Shown piece by piece: positions 15,973-24,124 of a stretch of 45,481 nucleotides of DNA. This stretch comes from DYTO01 sp040757795 (GTDB lineage Archaea > Hadarchaeota > Hadarchaeia > Hadarchaeales > Hadarchaeaceae): positions 1 through 45,481 of the forward strand of contig JBFLWG010000002.1 in the NCBI GenBank assembly GCA_040757795.1. The letters run 5' to 3'. Within the stretch, counting starts at the first letter, position 1. The number at the start of each line of letters is the position of its first letter. The position numbers and the translations under genes were made by a program. The notes under the pieces are model-generated. The model ran no database searches. It was not told where the DNA came from and saw only the letters and a program-made list of their open reading frames with translations.

Positions 15973-17052
15973 TCAGCTTTTGCACCACTTCGTCACGGCT
16001 TCGAAAAGTTCCGCCCCGTCAGTCTGCTCCAACTTGAACTCGTCCCCGCGCTTCGCGTACCGCTTCGCCACGAGATCGGGGTCGGCCATCTCAGGCTTGA
16101 AACCAGGCAGCTCTTTCCAATCGAGCGGCATTGAAATCAACCCAGTCCTGTAGTGCATCGAGTAGGGCGCCCGGATGTCCCCCATCGGCTTTATTATTGA
16201 CGCGTCGAGCAGGACCTTCCCCTGCCGCGCCTCCTTCTTCGCAGTTTCTGATGTTGTTACGCCAGGAAGCTTCTCCGCAACCCGTGACTCAATAAATCTC
16301 ACGATGTCTGAATAAAATCCAAACATGTTCTTCTCCCTCTTCCCCGCCCTCAGTTTTTTTGGTTGGTAATCTTTTGGCAAATCGTGCTGTTTGAACCTCG
16401 CCCAGATTTGGAACCCGCGGGAGCCTGAGAATTTTATCTTCGGCCCAACGCCATAACTCCTCAAGACACCATAAGCTTCCCTGACAACCCTCTTCGTCTT
16501 ATCCATTGGTACATCTTTTCCCGCGTCGAAATCCACGACAAGCCAGTCGGGGCGGTCGCTGCCAATCTCATGGATGTATGGAATGAAGTCTATGCCATGG
16601 ACATCTAGCCACTTCTCAATGTCGGCACTGCTTTTGATCATTATGTATTTCGGCCCGAGCTTCCGCTGCAGCCAGGCCTTCCCCGTGAAAAGCCTGAAGA
16701 CCGAGACCCACCTGTCGCGGCATAACTCCAAGATGGTATCCGCCACATGAGGGTAGTAACTCTTGGCCCTGTAGACCTTCAGATAGTCCTGGTTCAGGCG
16801 GTCCTTCACTTCCCGCCATCTCTTTTCGAAATGCATGCGTCCGGCCTCTGTGACGGAGTACTCATCCGCTTTTTCCTCCACAAGCCCTTTTTTGACCAGG
16901 CCTTCGAGCAGAACTTTTGTTTCATTTTCGCCGAAGCTGCGTCCGGCGTCGCGGCTCAACTTCTCCCTGACATGCACCAGATCGACAAACTTGCCGCGGC
17001 GCTTTATCGCAAGTGAAGTCAAAATATGGTCGTCTGGCCCGGCCTTCGGCAT
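15973..17052 (-). CDS. Winged helix plus primase-polymerase (AEP) domain protein
   Basis: Residues 10-75 look like a winged helix. From about 95 on there is an archaeo-eukaryotic-primase-type domain resembling LigD PolDom or PriS: RPDWLVVDFDAG has the catalytic Asp pair (about D174, D176), then FSGSRGFQIW (about 208-217), then LLDASIIKP with the third Asp and APYSMHYRTGLISMPLDW. The conserved His of SGxxGxH is Gln here. I use ATG 17052 (359 aa), which has GTGT four bases upstream. It could be a repair polymerase or a PriS relative. The zinc-ribbon gene upstream likely shares its mRNA. Confidence 0.72.
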   Translation of the reverse strand: MPKAGPDDHILTSLAIKRRGKFVDLVHVREKLSRDAGRSFGENETKVLLEGLVKKGLVEEKADEYSVTEAGRMHFEKRWREVKDRLNQDYLKVYRAKSYYPHVADTILELCRDRWVSVFRLFTGKAWLQRKLGPKYIMIKSSADIEKWLDVHGIDFIPYIHEIGSDRPDWLVVDFDAGKDVPMDKTKRVVREAYGVLRSYGVGPKIKFSGSRGFQIWARFKQHDLPKDYQPKKLRAGKREKNMFGFYSDIVRFIESRVAEKLPGVTTSETAKKEARQGKVLLDASIIKPMGDIRAPYSMHYRTGLISMPLDWKELPGFKPEMADPDLVAKRYAKRGDEFKLEQTDGAELFEAVTKWCKS

Positions 17053-17077
17053 CTTCACACTATCCTGGATCCCAGGT

Positions 17078-17254
17078 TCACTCGGGCGCAATTATCTGCT
17101 CAACCTTGTCGCCCAGCAGCTTCTCCGCGCAACTCCAGCACACGAACCCTGCTTTCGGCGCCCCCGGCTTTAGTACTTTGAGGTAGCCGGCGTCGTAGCT
17201 CATAATCTGGACGGCCTTGCCGCAGAGCTTGCACTTTGGTCCTTTCCCCGGCAT
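17078..17254 (-). CDS. Small zinc-ribbon protein
   Basis: A 58-aa protein with two CxxC pairs (CKLCGK near residue 8 and CWSC near 40) that should bind one zinc. AGGTGG precedes the ATG closely. It lies just upstream of the primase-like gene on the same strand. Function unknown; a nucleic-acid or protein adaptor for that neighbour is possible. Confidence 0.62.
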   Translation of the reverse strand: MPGKGPKCKLCGKAVQIMSYDAGYLKVLKPGAPKAGFVCWSCAEKLLGDKVEQIIAPE

Positions 17255-17307
17255 ATCCACCTAATCAGCTCTGCGTCCAAGGTTAATAACTTCCGCACCT
17301 AAACCAC

Positions 17308-17979
17308 GTGAAGAAAATGATGCAAATCCTGCGTGCGCCAAAAATCGACCTCAAGACCCTGATTAAAATCCAGGAAAAAATCGTCTGGCAGGTGAGGCGT
17401 CGGGACGGTTTAAAGAAACTGCGGAGGATAGCCGGCTGCGACATATCTTTTGCCAGGAGAAACATTGCCTACGCTGCCTGCGTGGTGCTCGACTACCGGA
17501 CCCTTGAAGTTCTCGAAAAAAAAGTCGTGAAGGTGAAGCTCAGGTTTCCCTACATCCCCACATTTCTCGCATTCAGAGAGTTGGAGGGCATGCTCCTTGC
17601 CGTTAAGGAGATGGAAGCGGACGTCTACGTGGTGGGTGCCCAAGGCCTCGCCCATCCGCGAAGAGCAGGCCTCGCCTGCCACCTCGGAGTTGTATTGGAC
17701 AAGCCAGTCATCGGGGTGGCGAAATCAATCCTTGTGGGAAAAGCTGCGGTGCCGGCCAATCGCAGGGGCGCCCAGACTCCTATAAAGGAGAAGGGGGAAA
17801 TTATCGGGGCAGCAGTCAGGTCAAATGCTGGCTCCAAGCCCGTCTACGTCAGCATCGGCAACAAGATCTCACTAAAGACCGCGGTAAAAATTTCAATTGA
17901 TACAACAAGGGGGCACAGGCTGCCGGAGCCTCTTCAAAAGGCCCACGAGCTGGCCACTGAAGCAGCGCGACGGCTTTAA
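17308..17979 (+). CDS. nfi: Endonuclease V homologue with altered catalytic Asp
   Basis: Endonuclease V nicks DNA or RNA near deoxyinosine/inosine. The fold is clear: IAGCDISF (D45), FLAFRELEG (E91), then VVGAQGLAHPRRAGLACHLGV where the family has VDGhGiaHPRr. The Asp of that motif, a metal ligand, is Gly110 here (codon GGT). The other metal ligands are kept. This could mean lost or changed activity. The start is GTG 17308 or ATG 17317; a GTTAATAAC box suggests a near-leaderless mRNA. It is followed after 23 bases by an EndoIV-like gene. Confidence 0.9.
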   Translation: MKKMMQILRAPKIDLKTLIKIQEKIVWQVRRRDGLKKLRRIAGCDISFARRNIAYAACVVLDYRTLEVLEKKVVKVKLRFPYIPTFLAFRELEGMLLAVKEMEADVYVVGAQGLAHPRRAGLACHLGVVLDKPVIGVAKSILVGKAAVPANRRGAQTPIKEKGEIIGAAVRSNAGSKPVYVSIGNKISLKTAVKISIDTTRGHRLPEPLQKAHELATEAARRL

Positions 17980-18002
17980 CGTGGGGAGATGTTGGGATAT
18001 TG

Positions 18003-18860
18003 ATGAAAGTCGGCCTCTCAAACCTGTTGTTCGTGAGAAGCTCCGTCGAGAAAAGCGTGGAAAAGTGTGCTGAACTCGGAGCAGATTTCATAGAGATAAT
18101 CTACGACTTCCCTCACTTCATGCCCGGGCACGACCCCCACGAGCTCAGGGCTCTGCGCAGGCTGATAGAGCACAACGGGCTCGGCGTCTCGGTCCATGGG
18201 TCTTTCTGGGACTTGAACCCCGCCAGCCACAGGCCGGAACTCTGGAAGCTCTCGCTCGACCAGGCGAAGAAAAGCCTTCAGGCATGTAGCATCCTCGGCG
18301 GGAAAATCACGGTGCTCCATCTTGGCAGGTGCCCTATCTCGGACCTCAAGTGGTTCATGGATGGGTCGAAGAGACTGTACGACAGGTTCATCAAGGAGTG
18401 CCTTGGTTATGCTCGAAAGCTTGACATCACCATTGCGTTGGAAAACATGGACCTATCTTTCATTCCTTACTCCACGCTGCCGGAGCTCAACAATCTGACG
18501 GACCGCTTTGATGGGCTGAAAGTTTGTCTGGATGTGGGGCACGCCTACCGCAAGAATGACGTGTGGCGCCCTTACCAAAGTGGCAAAACACAGAAAAAGA
18601 AAAACAGGGAGGCAAAGATCGCCAGGAACGTGAAACGGTTGGGAGACAAGATTGTCCACGTTCACTTCCACGACAACCACGGCGGGAACGACGACCACTT
18701 GGTGCCGGGCCAAGGCAAAATGAACTTCGGCCCCATCGTGAAGGCAATCAAGGGCACAGGCTTTGATGGGTTTGTTGTCATTGAGCTCTTCGACCCGGGG
18801 AACGCGGAGAAAGCCGGGAGGGCCGGGCTGGAAGCAACGAGGAGAATATTTGGACTTTAA
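18003..18860 (+). CDS. TIM-barrel protein of the endonuclease IV / sugar isomerase family
   Basis: This 285-aa protein belongs to the AP_endonuc_2 superfamily. Residues at metal-ligand positions of endonuclease IV can be matched: SVHGSFW, VLHLGR, ALENMD, CLDVGHA, VHVHFHDN, NDDHLVPGQG and VIELFD. Sugar-phosphate isomerases share several of these, so AP endonuclease versus isomerase is not settled. Its place 23 bases after an endonuclease V gene favours a repair role. ATG 18003 follows GGGATAT. Confidence 0.78.
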   Translation: MKVGLSNLLFVRSSVEKSVEKCAELGADFIEIIYDFPHFMPGHDPHELRALRRLIEHNGLGVSVHGSFWDLNPASHRPELWKLSLDQAKKSLQACSILGGKITVLHLGRCPISDLKWFMDGSKRLYDRFIKECLGYARKLDITIALENMDLSFIPYSTLPELNNLTDRFDGLKVCLDVGHAYRKNDVWRPYQSGKTQKKKNREAKIARNVKRLGDKIVHVHFHDNHGGNDDHLVPGQGKMNFGPIVKAIKGTGFDGFVVIELFDPGNAEKAGRAGLEATRRIFGL

Positions 18861-18868
18861 GGTCTTCC

Positions 18869-19096
18869 ATGAAAACCGTGAAAATAAGGGTGGTGCCGAA
18901 CGCGAAGAAGGATGAAGTCTTGGACAAGGGAGAATTTCTCAAAGTCTATGTGACATCCCCACCCGCGGATGGCAGGGCCAATAAGGCCGTGGTTGAAGCC
19001 TTGGCAGAATTTTTTGCTGTGAGAAGAAGTAGCGTCAGGATAATCAGGGGCGAAAAGTCAAGAGAGAAAATTATTGCAATCGATGAAGAAACGTGA
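18869..19096 (+). CDS. DUF167 / YggU-family protein
   Basis: A 75-aa protein with the conserved DUF167 core VKIRVVPNAKKDEV, SPPADGRANKAVVEALAEFF and IIRGEKSREKII. The family is widespread and of unknown function, with a small alpha-beta fold. It closes a three-gene rightward run with nfi and the TIM-barrel gene and converges on SepRS, whose stop is seven bases away. Confidence 0.9.
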   Translation: MKTVKIRVVPNAKKDEVLDKGEFLKVYVTSPPADGRANKAVVEALAEFFAVRRSSVRIIRGEKSREKIIAIDEET

Positions 19097-19102
19097 TTTT
19101 GT

Positions 19103-20683
19103 TCAACTTATCTCTGCCACAACCGTCGTGAACACCGGCCCTCGGATGTCTATGCGCTTGTTGTTCGCCGTGATGTATCGCTGCCCCACGTCGTCTATCA
19201 CTAGGTTAATGTCGCTCGGCAATTTTACATTCCTCGCTCTGACCTGCACCTGGCGCTCGCCCTTCTCAGCCGCGTTCTCTATCTCACTAGCGGCCAGAGC
19301 AGCGAAAGCGTCGATGAACCTGATGTTGGTCGCCGAGCCCTTCGCCCTGACCTCGGCCAGAAACTCGTCGTCCTTCCAGCCCTTGGGAGGCAGCCCGACC
19401 ATGTTTCCGTCAAAGATATAAACTTCATTGAAACCTGCCGGCCCTATCAGCTTCGTGTTGCTCTCGGGCTCCACCACTTTCACTTTCGCCCGCATGCCAA
19501 GAAGCTCCCCCTCAAAAGCCGTGAACTCGCAGGGGCTCGGCTCATCCGCGTGTTGTTCAGCCTCCTTGACGATCCTGTCCATTATCTTCCACCCGACTTC
19601 AGTCCTCGGCCTGCGATCAATTTTCACCAGCTTCACCAGCTCGGCATCCGAGAATTCCGCCTGCTTGTAGACGTGGGGGAAAACAACCGCCCTGATGTCC
19701 TCCTCCCCTGTTTCTATCATCAACATCCTCTCCAGCCCGACCCCGAGGTTGAAGACCGGGTAAGGGATGTCGTAATTGCTCAGCGCCACCGGGCTGTAGA
19801 AACCCGCGTCGCCCACCTCAACAAAGTCCCCCGTCCGCGGATGCTTCACAAAAATCTCGGACTCCGTCTGTGGGGCATAGTACTTGGACGTGGCCTTCTT
19901 CCTTTCCATCTTGATTTCATTGAAGCCAAGCTTCGCGAGGACCTCCTTCACCAGCCGCTCGCCGTCCTCCAGGCTCATCCTCTCCGTCATGACGACTATT
20001 GAGGCAGTCCAAGACTCGTAGAGGTGGTGCGCGTCCAGCTTCTGCTCGCGCCTGAACTTCGGCCCGATTGAGAACAATTGCAACGGAAGCGGCTCCTTCT
20101 TCTGGAGCTCCTTGAGAACCCCGAACCATCCCGCGCTCGTGTGCGACCTGAGCGTCAAATCCATCGGCACGGGCTTCAGCTCCCTGAACTTCGGGAATAG
20201 CGTGAGGACTGCCGTGGCCTGCTCCTCGCTAAGCCCCAGCTCACTCACCATAGTCTCAACGAGGTTGTCGGAGTCTATCTTTCCCTTCTTGTACTGCCTG
20301 AATATCGCCTGGAGCTTCCTCACGTCCTTGAAGCCCGGCGCTACTTTCTTCAGCTGCTGGAGGTTCTTCTGGCTTATCCCGATGTCAGGCCGTTCCAGCC
20401 CGGCAAGGAAGAATACCCTGTCAAGGATCACCGCGGACTCCGGCCCATACTGCGTCTGGACTTCCCGCTTGTCCACGAGGATAGGCACGACAACTTCCGT
20501 GAACCCGAGTTCAAGAAGCGCCCACCTTGCCCGCTCAATCAAGTCGTAAAGTGGGTGTGGCCTCTGCTTTTTCTGTACTGAATAAAATGTCCCTTCTTTC
20601 TCAATGAGATTTCCTCCCTCGACCCACGCCGTCTCATAGTCTTTCTTCGCAAGAGCGCGTATCTTACCCGTGTCGAACTTCAT
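19103..20683 (-). CDS. sepS: O-phosphoseryl-tRNA(Cys) synthetase
   Basis: SepRS attaches O-phosphoserine to tRNA-Cys for tRNA-dependent cysteine synthesis. The class II core shows SHTSAGWFGVLKELQ, the motif 2 region LQLFSIGPKFRREQKLDAHHLYE, and motif 3 NLGVGLERMLMIETG. The N-terminus MKFDTGKIRALAKKDYETAW and length (526 aa) fit the family, which is found mainly in methanogens and relatives. Its first 20 bases overlap the end of the translin gene. SepCysS, the next enzyme, is not in this window. Confidence 0.92.
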   Translation of the reverse strand: MKFDTGKIRALAKKDYETAWVEGGNLIEKEGTFYSVQKKQRPHPLYDLIERARWALLELGFTEVVVPILVDKREVQTQYGPESAVILDRVFFLAGLERPDIGISQKNLQQLKKVAPGFKDVRKLQAIFRQYKKGKIDSDNLVETMVSELGLSEEQATAVLTLFPKFRELKPVPMDLTLRSHTSAGWFGVLKELQKKEPLPLQLFSIGPKFRREQKLDAHHLYESWTASIVVMTERMSLEDGERLVKEVLAKLGFNEIKMERKKATSKYYAPQTESEIFVKHPRTGDFVEVGDAGFYSPVALSNYDIPYPVFNLGVGLERMLMIETGEEDIRAVVFPHVYKQAEFSDAELVKLVKIDRRPRTEVGWKIMDRIVKEAEQHADEPSPCEFTAFEGELLGMRAKVKVVEPESNTKLIGPAGFNEVYIFDGNMVGLPPKGWKDDEFLAEVRAKGSATNIRFIDAFAALAASEIENAAEKGERQVQVRARNVKLPSDINLVIDDVGQRYITANNKRIDIRGPVFTTVVAEIS

Positions 20684-21266
20684 GCTTCTCCCTCAGGGCC
20701 CGCTCCAGCCTCTCCTGCCTGAGTGCCATCGTGAGGTCTCCGCGCGTCTTCTCGATTATCTGCCTAGCGGCGTCCTGCTTTCGCCTCATCCCCGGAAGGA
20801 CGGCGTCCGCGTAGTCGAACTCCATCATGAAATCGAACATCTCCTCCATGAACTTGAGGGTCGCCTCAGCCCTCTTTACATCCCCCTCCCTTATTGAATC
20901 CAGCGCCATCCTCCTGAGCTCCCCGACAGCGTCAGCCATTCCGGAAAGGTACGGCTTGTAGGGGACTTTTATCTCATCAGGCAGAAAAAGCCTGCCATTC
21001 TGGGCGATCCCCCTGACCAGCTCCGCTTCGGCGTACTCCTGCTGCGCCGAAAAAATTATCCCAGAAGAGGCGAGCTCCTTGTCATCCTTCACGAGCTTGA
21101 GCGCGGCCGCCATTTTCCTTCTTGCGTCCACCAGGAACTTCTGGCTCAACGCCCTGTCGTTCCTGTGTATGGCGCTTATGGCCCTTGAAGCGCTTCTTAT
21201 GACATCCCTCGACATCTCGGAAACTTTTTCCCTGAGCACCGCCTGTGAGTCAAAATGCCCGCGCAT
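20664..21266 (-). CDS. Translin-family RNA-binding protein
   Basis: This 200-aa all-helical protein resembles archaeal translin (COG2178): MSRDVIRSASRAISAIHRND, LVRGIAQNGRLFLPDEI, and the C-terminal FMEEMFDFMMEFDYADAVLPGMRRKQDAARQ pattern. ATG 21266 is chosen because a longer frame runs into the CBS gene and adds unrelated residues. The 3' end overlaps SepRS by 20 bases, so the two should be translated together. A role with SepRS or tRNA-Cys is suggested by context only. Confidence 0.85.
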   Translation of the reverse strand: MRGHFDSQAVLREKVSEMSRDVIRSASRAISAIHRNDRALSQKFLVDARRKMAAALKLVKDDKELASSGIIFSAQQEYAEAELVRGIAQNGRLFLPDEIKVPYKPYLSGMADAVGELRRMALDSIREGDVKRAEATLKFMEEMFDFMMEFDYADAVLPGMRRKQDAARQIIEKTRGDLTMALRQERLERALREKHEVRHG

Positions 21267-21309
21267 TTTTCCTAGCAGTTTTTTCAAGGGATCCCGACCG
21301 GATTGGCCT

Positions 21310-21756
21310 TCAGGCCGGCAGCTTGCGTCTCCTCGGCGTGAGGTATATTTCTGGAATCCTTGGAAGAAGGTAAGGCGCAAGGATTTTGGACGCCCGCCCT
21401 ATGTCGCTGGAGGTTACTATCCCGACAACATGCCCCTCCTCAACGACAGGGACCCTTCTTATCGAATGTTCGTCCATGATTTTCGCGACTTCTAACATCG
21501 GGGTCTCCGGCCCGACCGTCAGGAGAGGCTGGGACATTATTTTTTCTACAGTTGCAGTGTCCAGTTTCAGCCCTTCAACAACAGCCCTGACCAATATGTC
21601 CCTGTCTGTGATCAAGCCCATCGGCTTTTCCCCCCGGACGACCACTAGGCTCCCGACCTCTTTCCTTGTCATGAGTTTCGCTGCTTCCAGAATGCTGGCA
21701 TTGATGTCAACCGTGGCCACTTCCTTTGTCATGAAATCCCTCGCGTACACGACCAT
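21310..21756 (-). CDS. CBS-domain pair protein
   Basis: A 148-aa protein made of two CBS domains (about residues 8-62 and 70-125), an adenosine-nucleotide-binding module. Motifs are DFMTKEVATVDINASILEAA with PMGLITDRDI, and PLLTVGPETPMLEVA with VVGIVTSSDI. ATG 21756 has GGAGG six bases upstream; a GTG at 21777 would add seven residues. It precedes translin and SepRS on the same strand. Ligand and partner unknown. Confidence 0.92.
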   Translation of the reverse strand: MVVYARDFMTKEVATVDINASILEAAKLMTRKEVGSLVVVRGEKPMGLITDRDILVRAVVEGLKLDTATVEKIMSQPLLTVGPETPMLEVAKIMDEHSIRRVPVVEEGHVVGIVTSSDIGRASKILAPYLLPRIPEIYLTPRRRKLPA

Positions 21757-21837
21757 ATCATCCCTCCGAACTATCACTACCTAAATCACTTCGCGGCTTA
21801 AATATTTCTGGTGTGGCCGGAATCCAAGGAGAACGCG

Positions 21838-22761
21838 CTATCTTTTCAAAAGGGCCACGCGGCTTGGTTCCGAATCGTTCGCCATCCTGTACCCAACTTC
21901 CCCCGCGAGCTTCTCAGCGAACGCCATGACCTCCTGATGAAGCGGCATGTTTTCCATTTTGAGCCTCTTTCTTGAGAACCCCACCCAGATGTACCCCTTC
22001 ACCTCGAGGAAGTCGCAGCCGGTCTTTTCAACCAGCTTTGCGTAGCCAGCGGGGTTCTCCATGTTCAGCCCTTTCGCGAGAGTAAGGCGGACAGCCTTCC
22101 GGCAGCTGAAGGAAGGCATGAGCTCCAGGCTCCTGTTGAGTTTTTCCCACCCCCCTGCCACCGGCCGGCATGTCCTTTCATACGTGGCTTCGTCGGGCGC
22201 CACGAGGGAGATGTAGATCTGGGTTGGCTCAACAATTTTTTCCAAGACCTCGGGGTGCTGCCCGTTCGTGACCAGGAAACTGGTCATCCTCCTTTTTTCA
22301 CACTCCATGATCATCTCATTTATTTTGGGATAGATGGTGGGCTCCCCTGCAAGGGAAATCGCGCACTGCTTCGGGTTCTGGGCCTCCTTGAACTTCTGCT
22401 TGTCCACCGCAGGGTTGCCCCCGAACCCGCTGAGCAGAAGCCTCTGGGCCGAAATGGCGCCGTCTAGTATTTCAGCTGGGTCGTCGGCCCCCCCACTCCA
22501 ACTCGGCATCGTCATGTCTGTGTTGCGCCAGCAGAAGACGCAGCGGTGGTCGCAAAAGGGGAGGCTTGGGGTGAGCTGCAGGCAGCGGTGGCTCTTGATT
22601 CCAAGTTCCGAGGTGTAGAACTGCTCCTTGTAACAGGCGCCTTCACCCAGCAGGCTCTTTTTTGTCCAGTGGCAGACTTTGACAGCGCTGTGCCCGCTCT
22701 CCCCCACGACCCTGTACCCCGACCGCTCAAGTTTGGGAATTTCTGGGCTGAATGCCGCCAT
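21838..22761 (-). CDS. taw1: 4-demethylwyosine synthase (TYW1/Taw1), radical SAM
   Basis: Taw1 builds the tricyclic base of wyosine at G37 of tRNA-Phe from m1G and pyruvate. Both iron-sulfur clusters are visible: an N-terminal Cys set (C30, C43 and C60 in VCHWTKKS, GACYKEQF and SHRCLQ) and the radical-SAM CDHRCVFC (C70, C74, C77). SLAGEPTIYPKINEM and SFLVTNGQHPEV are typical. Length is 307 aa. It starts one base after the DHH gene's stop codon, at the end of the exosome superoperon. Confidence 0.95.
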   Translation of the reverse strand: MAAFSPEIPKLERSGYRVVGESGHSAVKVCHWTKKSLLGEGACYKEQFYTSELGIKSHRCLQLTPSLPFCDHRCVFCWRNTDMTMPSWSGGADDPAEILDGAISAQRLLLSGFGGNPAVDKQKFKEAQNPKQCAISLAGEPTIYPKINEMIMECEKRRMTSFLVTNGQHPEVLEKIVEPTQIYISLVAPDEATYERTCRPVAGGWEKLNRSLELMPSFSCRKAVRLTLAKGLNMENPAGYAKLVEKTGCDFLEVKGYIWVGFSRKRLKMENMPLHQEVMAFAEKLAGEVGYRMANDSEPSRVALLKR

Positions 22762-22762
22762 C

Positions 22763-23746
22763 CTACTCCCTTGGGTTCAGCTTTTGCTGCAATAGCTTTA
22801 GGAAATGCTTCTTTACTTCGCCTAGCTTGCCCTCCCCGTTGGCGCTTGCCGCCCCCGGGTGGCCGCCGCCGCTGCCATTGAACTGCTTGCCCACCTCCTC
22901 CATCATCTCCCCGAGGTGGATCCTGGTCCGCTCTATGAGCTCCGGCCTGGCCCTGCCGCTGAGCCTGACCTTTCCTTTTTCCTCAGACCCGACCAACGCT
23001 AGGTCGGCCCCGATTCTTACAAACATCGAGGCGGCATCCCCCTCAAACGAACCCAACTCAGAAAAAACAACCAGGTTTCCATTAATCCTGTGTAGCTCCG
23101 AGCGGCCGGCGGCCTTCAGCATCGCGACCCTTTTGGACGGGTCGTCCGGCTGCCTCATCAGCTCCATGACCTTCTCGTATTCGGCGCCGGCCTCCAGCAG
23201 GCTGTTGATTGCCGTGAATGTCCCGGGCTTGGCCAACCTGAAATGTGCAGTGTCGCTGATTATTCCAGCCAGGAGGAGGGAGGCCTGCGCGGGGGACGGC
23301 TTTGCCCCCAGCTCTTGGACAAGCTTCAGAACAAGTTCGGACTCGGAGGGAAAGTCGTCGCGGACAAGGTAAAATTCCGCCGCGTTTTTCATCTCCTCCA
23401 CCGGCCTGTGATGATCAATGACTGCGATTTTTTTGCCCGACTCTTTGAGCTTTTTCCCGAACTCCCCGAGGTGGCCGAAGCTTGAGGTGTCCACCATCAC
23501 CACAATGTCTTGGTCTAGCAGGGGGTTGACGGCCACCTCCCTTCCGAAGGCCTTGAGAATTGATTGGGCAAATGACGAGATGTCGTCGGCCGCCCCGGCT
23601 CTGGCTCTCCCGCCCAGCTGGGTCAGAACCTCGGCAAGAACAACCGAGCTTGCCACGGCGTCAGGGTCGGCGTTGTGGTGGCAAAGGACAAGAACACTCT
23701 GGCCGCTCCTGACAGCTCCCAGCAAAAAATTGGCCGCTTCCCTCAT
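22763..23746 (-). CDS. DHH/DHHA1 phosphoesterase (NrnA-like)
   Basis: This 327-aa two-domain phosphoesterase shows DHH motif I LCHHNADPDAVAS (22-34), motif II VMVDTSS (84-90), motif III DHHRP (111-115), an Asp in ISDTAHF, and the DHHA1 signature GGGHPGAAS. Such enzymes degrade nanoRNA, pAp or cyclic dinucleotides; which of these cannot be told. It sits between prefoldin beta and taw1 and is co-directional with them. Confidence 0.9.
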   Translation of the reverse strand: MREAANFLLGAVRSGQSVLVLCHHNADPDAVASSVVLAEVLTQLGGRARAGAADDISSFAQSILKAFGREVAVNPLLDQDIVVMVDTSSFGHLGEFGKKLKESGKKIAVIDHHRPVEEMKNAAEFYLVRDDFPSESELVLKLVQELGAKPSPAQASLLLAGIISDTAHFRLAKPGTFTAINSLLEAGAEYEKVMELMRQPDDPSKRVAMLKAAGRSELHRINGNLVVFSELGSFEGDAASMFVRIGADLALVGSEEKGKVRLSGRARPELIERTRIHLGEMMEEVGKQFNGSGGGHPGAASANGEGKLGEVKKHFLKLLQQKLNPRE

Positions 23747-23755
23747 GGGGCAACC

Positions 23756-24124
23756 TCAGCTGGCCGCTTCCGGCGTTGGTTGGCTTTTGAGAGATTGGTC
23801 CAGCTTCTCCCGCATCTCCTGCAGGCGCTGCATCGCTCGCTCTTCCTGCCTCTGGATTGTCTTAACCCGGAGGTCGATGGTCTCCTTCTCCTCAGTCAGG
23901 TTCTTCTCGACATCCTTCTTGCTGGACTTTACGAGAATCGTCCCGACGCTCTTGTAGACTGTGGCGTCATCCTGGAGCTTCCCTAGCTCCTCTATCGCCC
24001 TTTCGGTCTCGTGCAGGAGGACCTCGAGCTGCTGCCTCTGGCTGAGTAGTGCCTGGGCCTGCTGCTGCACCTGCTGGAACTGCGCCAGCTGATGCCTCAT
24101 CTGCGGTGATAGTTTTTCCATCAT
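23756..24124 (-). CDS. pfdB: Prefoldin beta subunit
   Basis: This 122-aa beta-type prefoldin subunit works with PfdA in the co-chaperone that hands unfolded proteins to the thermosome. Two long coiled coils (about residues 4-45 and 77-112) flank a beta hairpin containing VYKSVGTILVKSS. GGAAGG lies just before the ATG pair at 24124/24121. The gene overlaps the reading frame of the upstream Pcc1 gene by 158 bases. Confidence 0.95.
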   Translation of the reverse strand: MMEKLSPQMRHQLAQFQQVQQQAQALLSQRQQLEVLLHETERAIEELGKLQDDATVYKSVGTILVKSSKKDVEKNLTEEKETIDLRVKTIQRQEERAMQRLQEMREKLDQSLKSQPTPEAAS

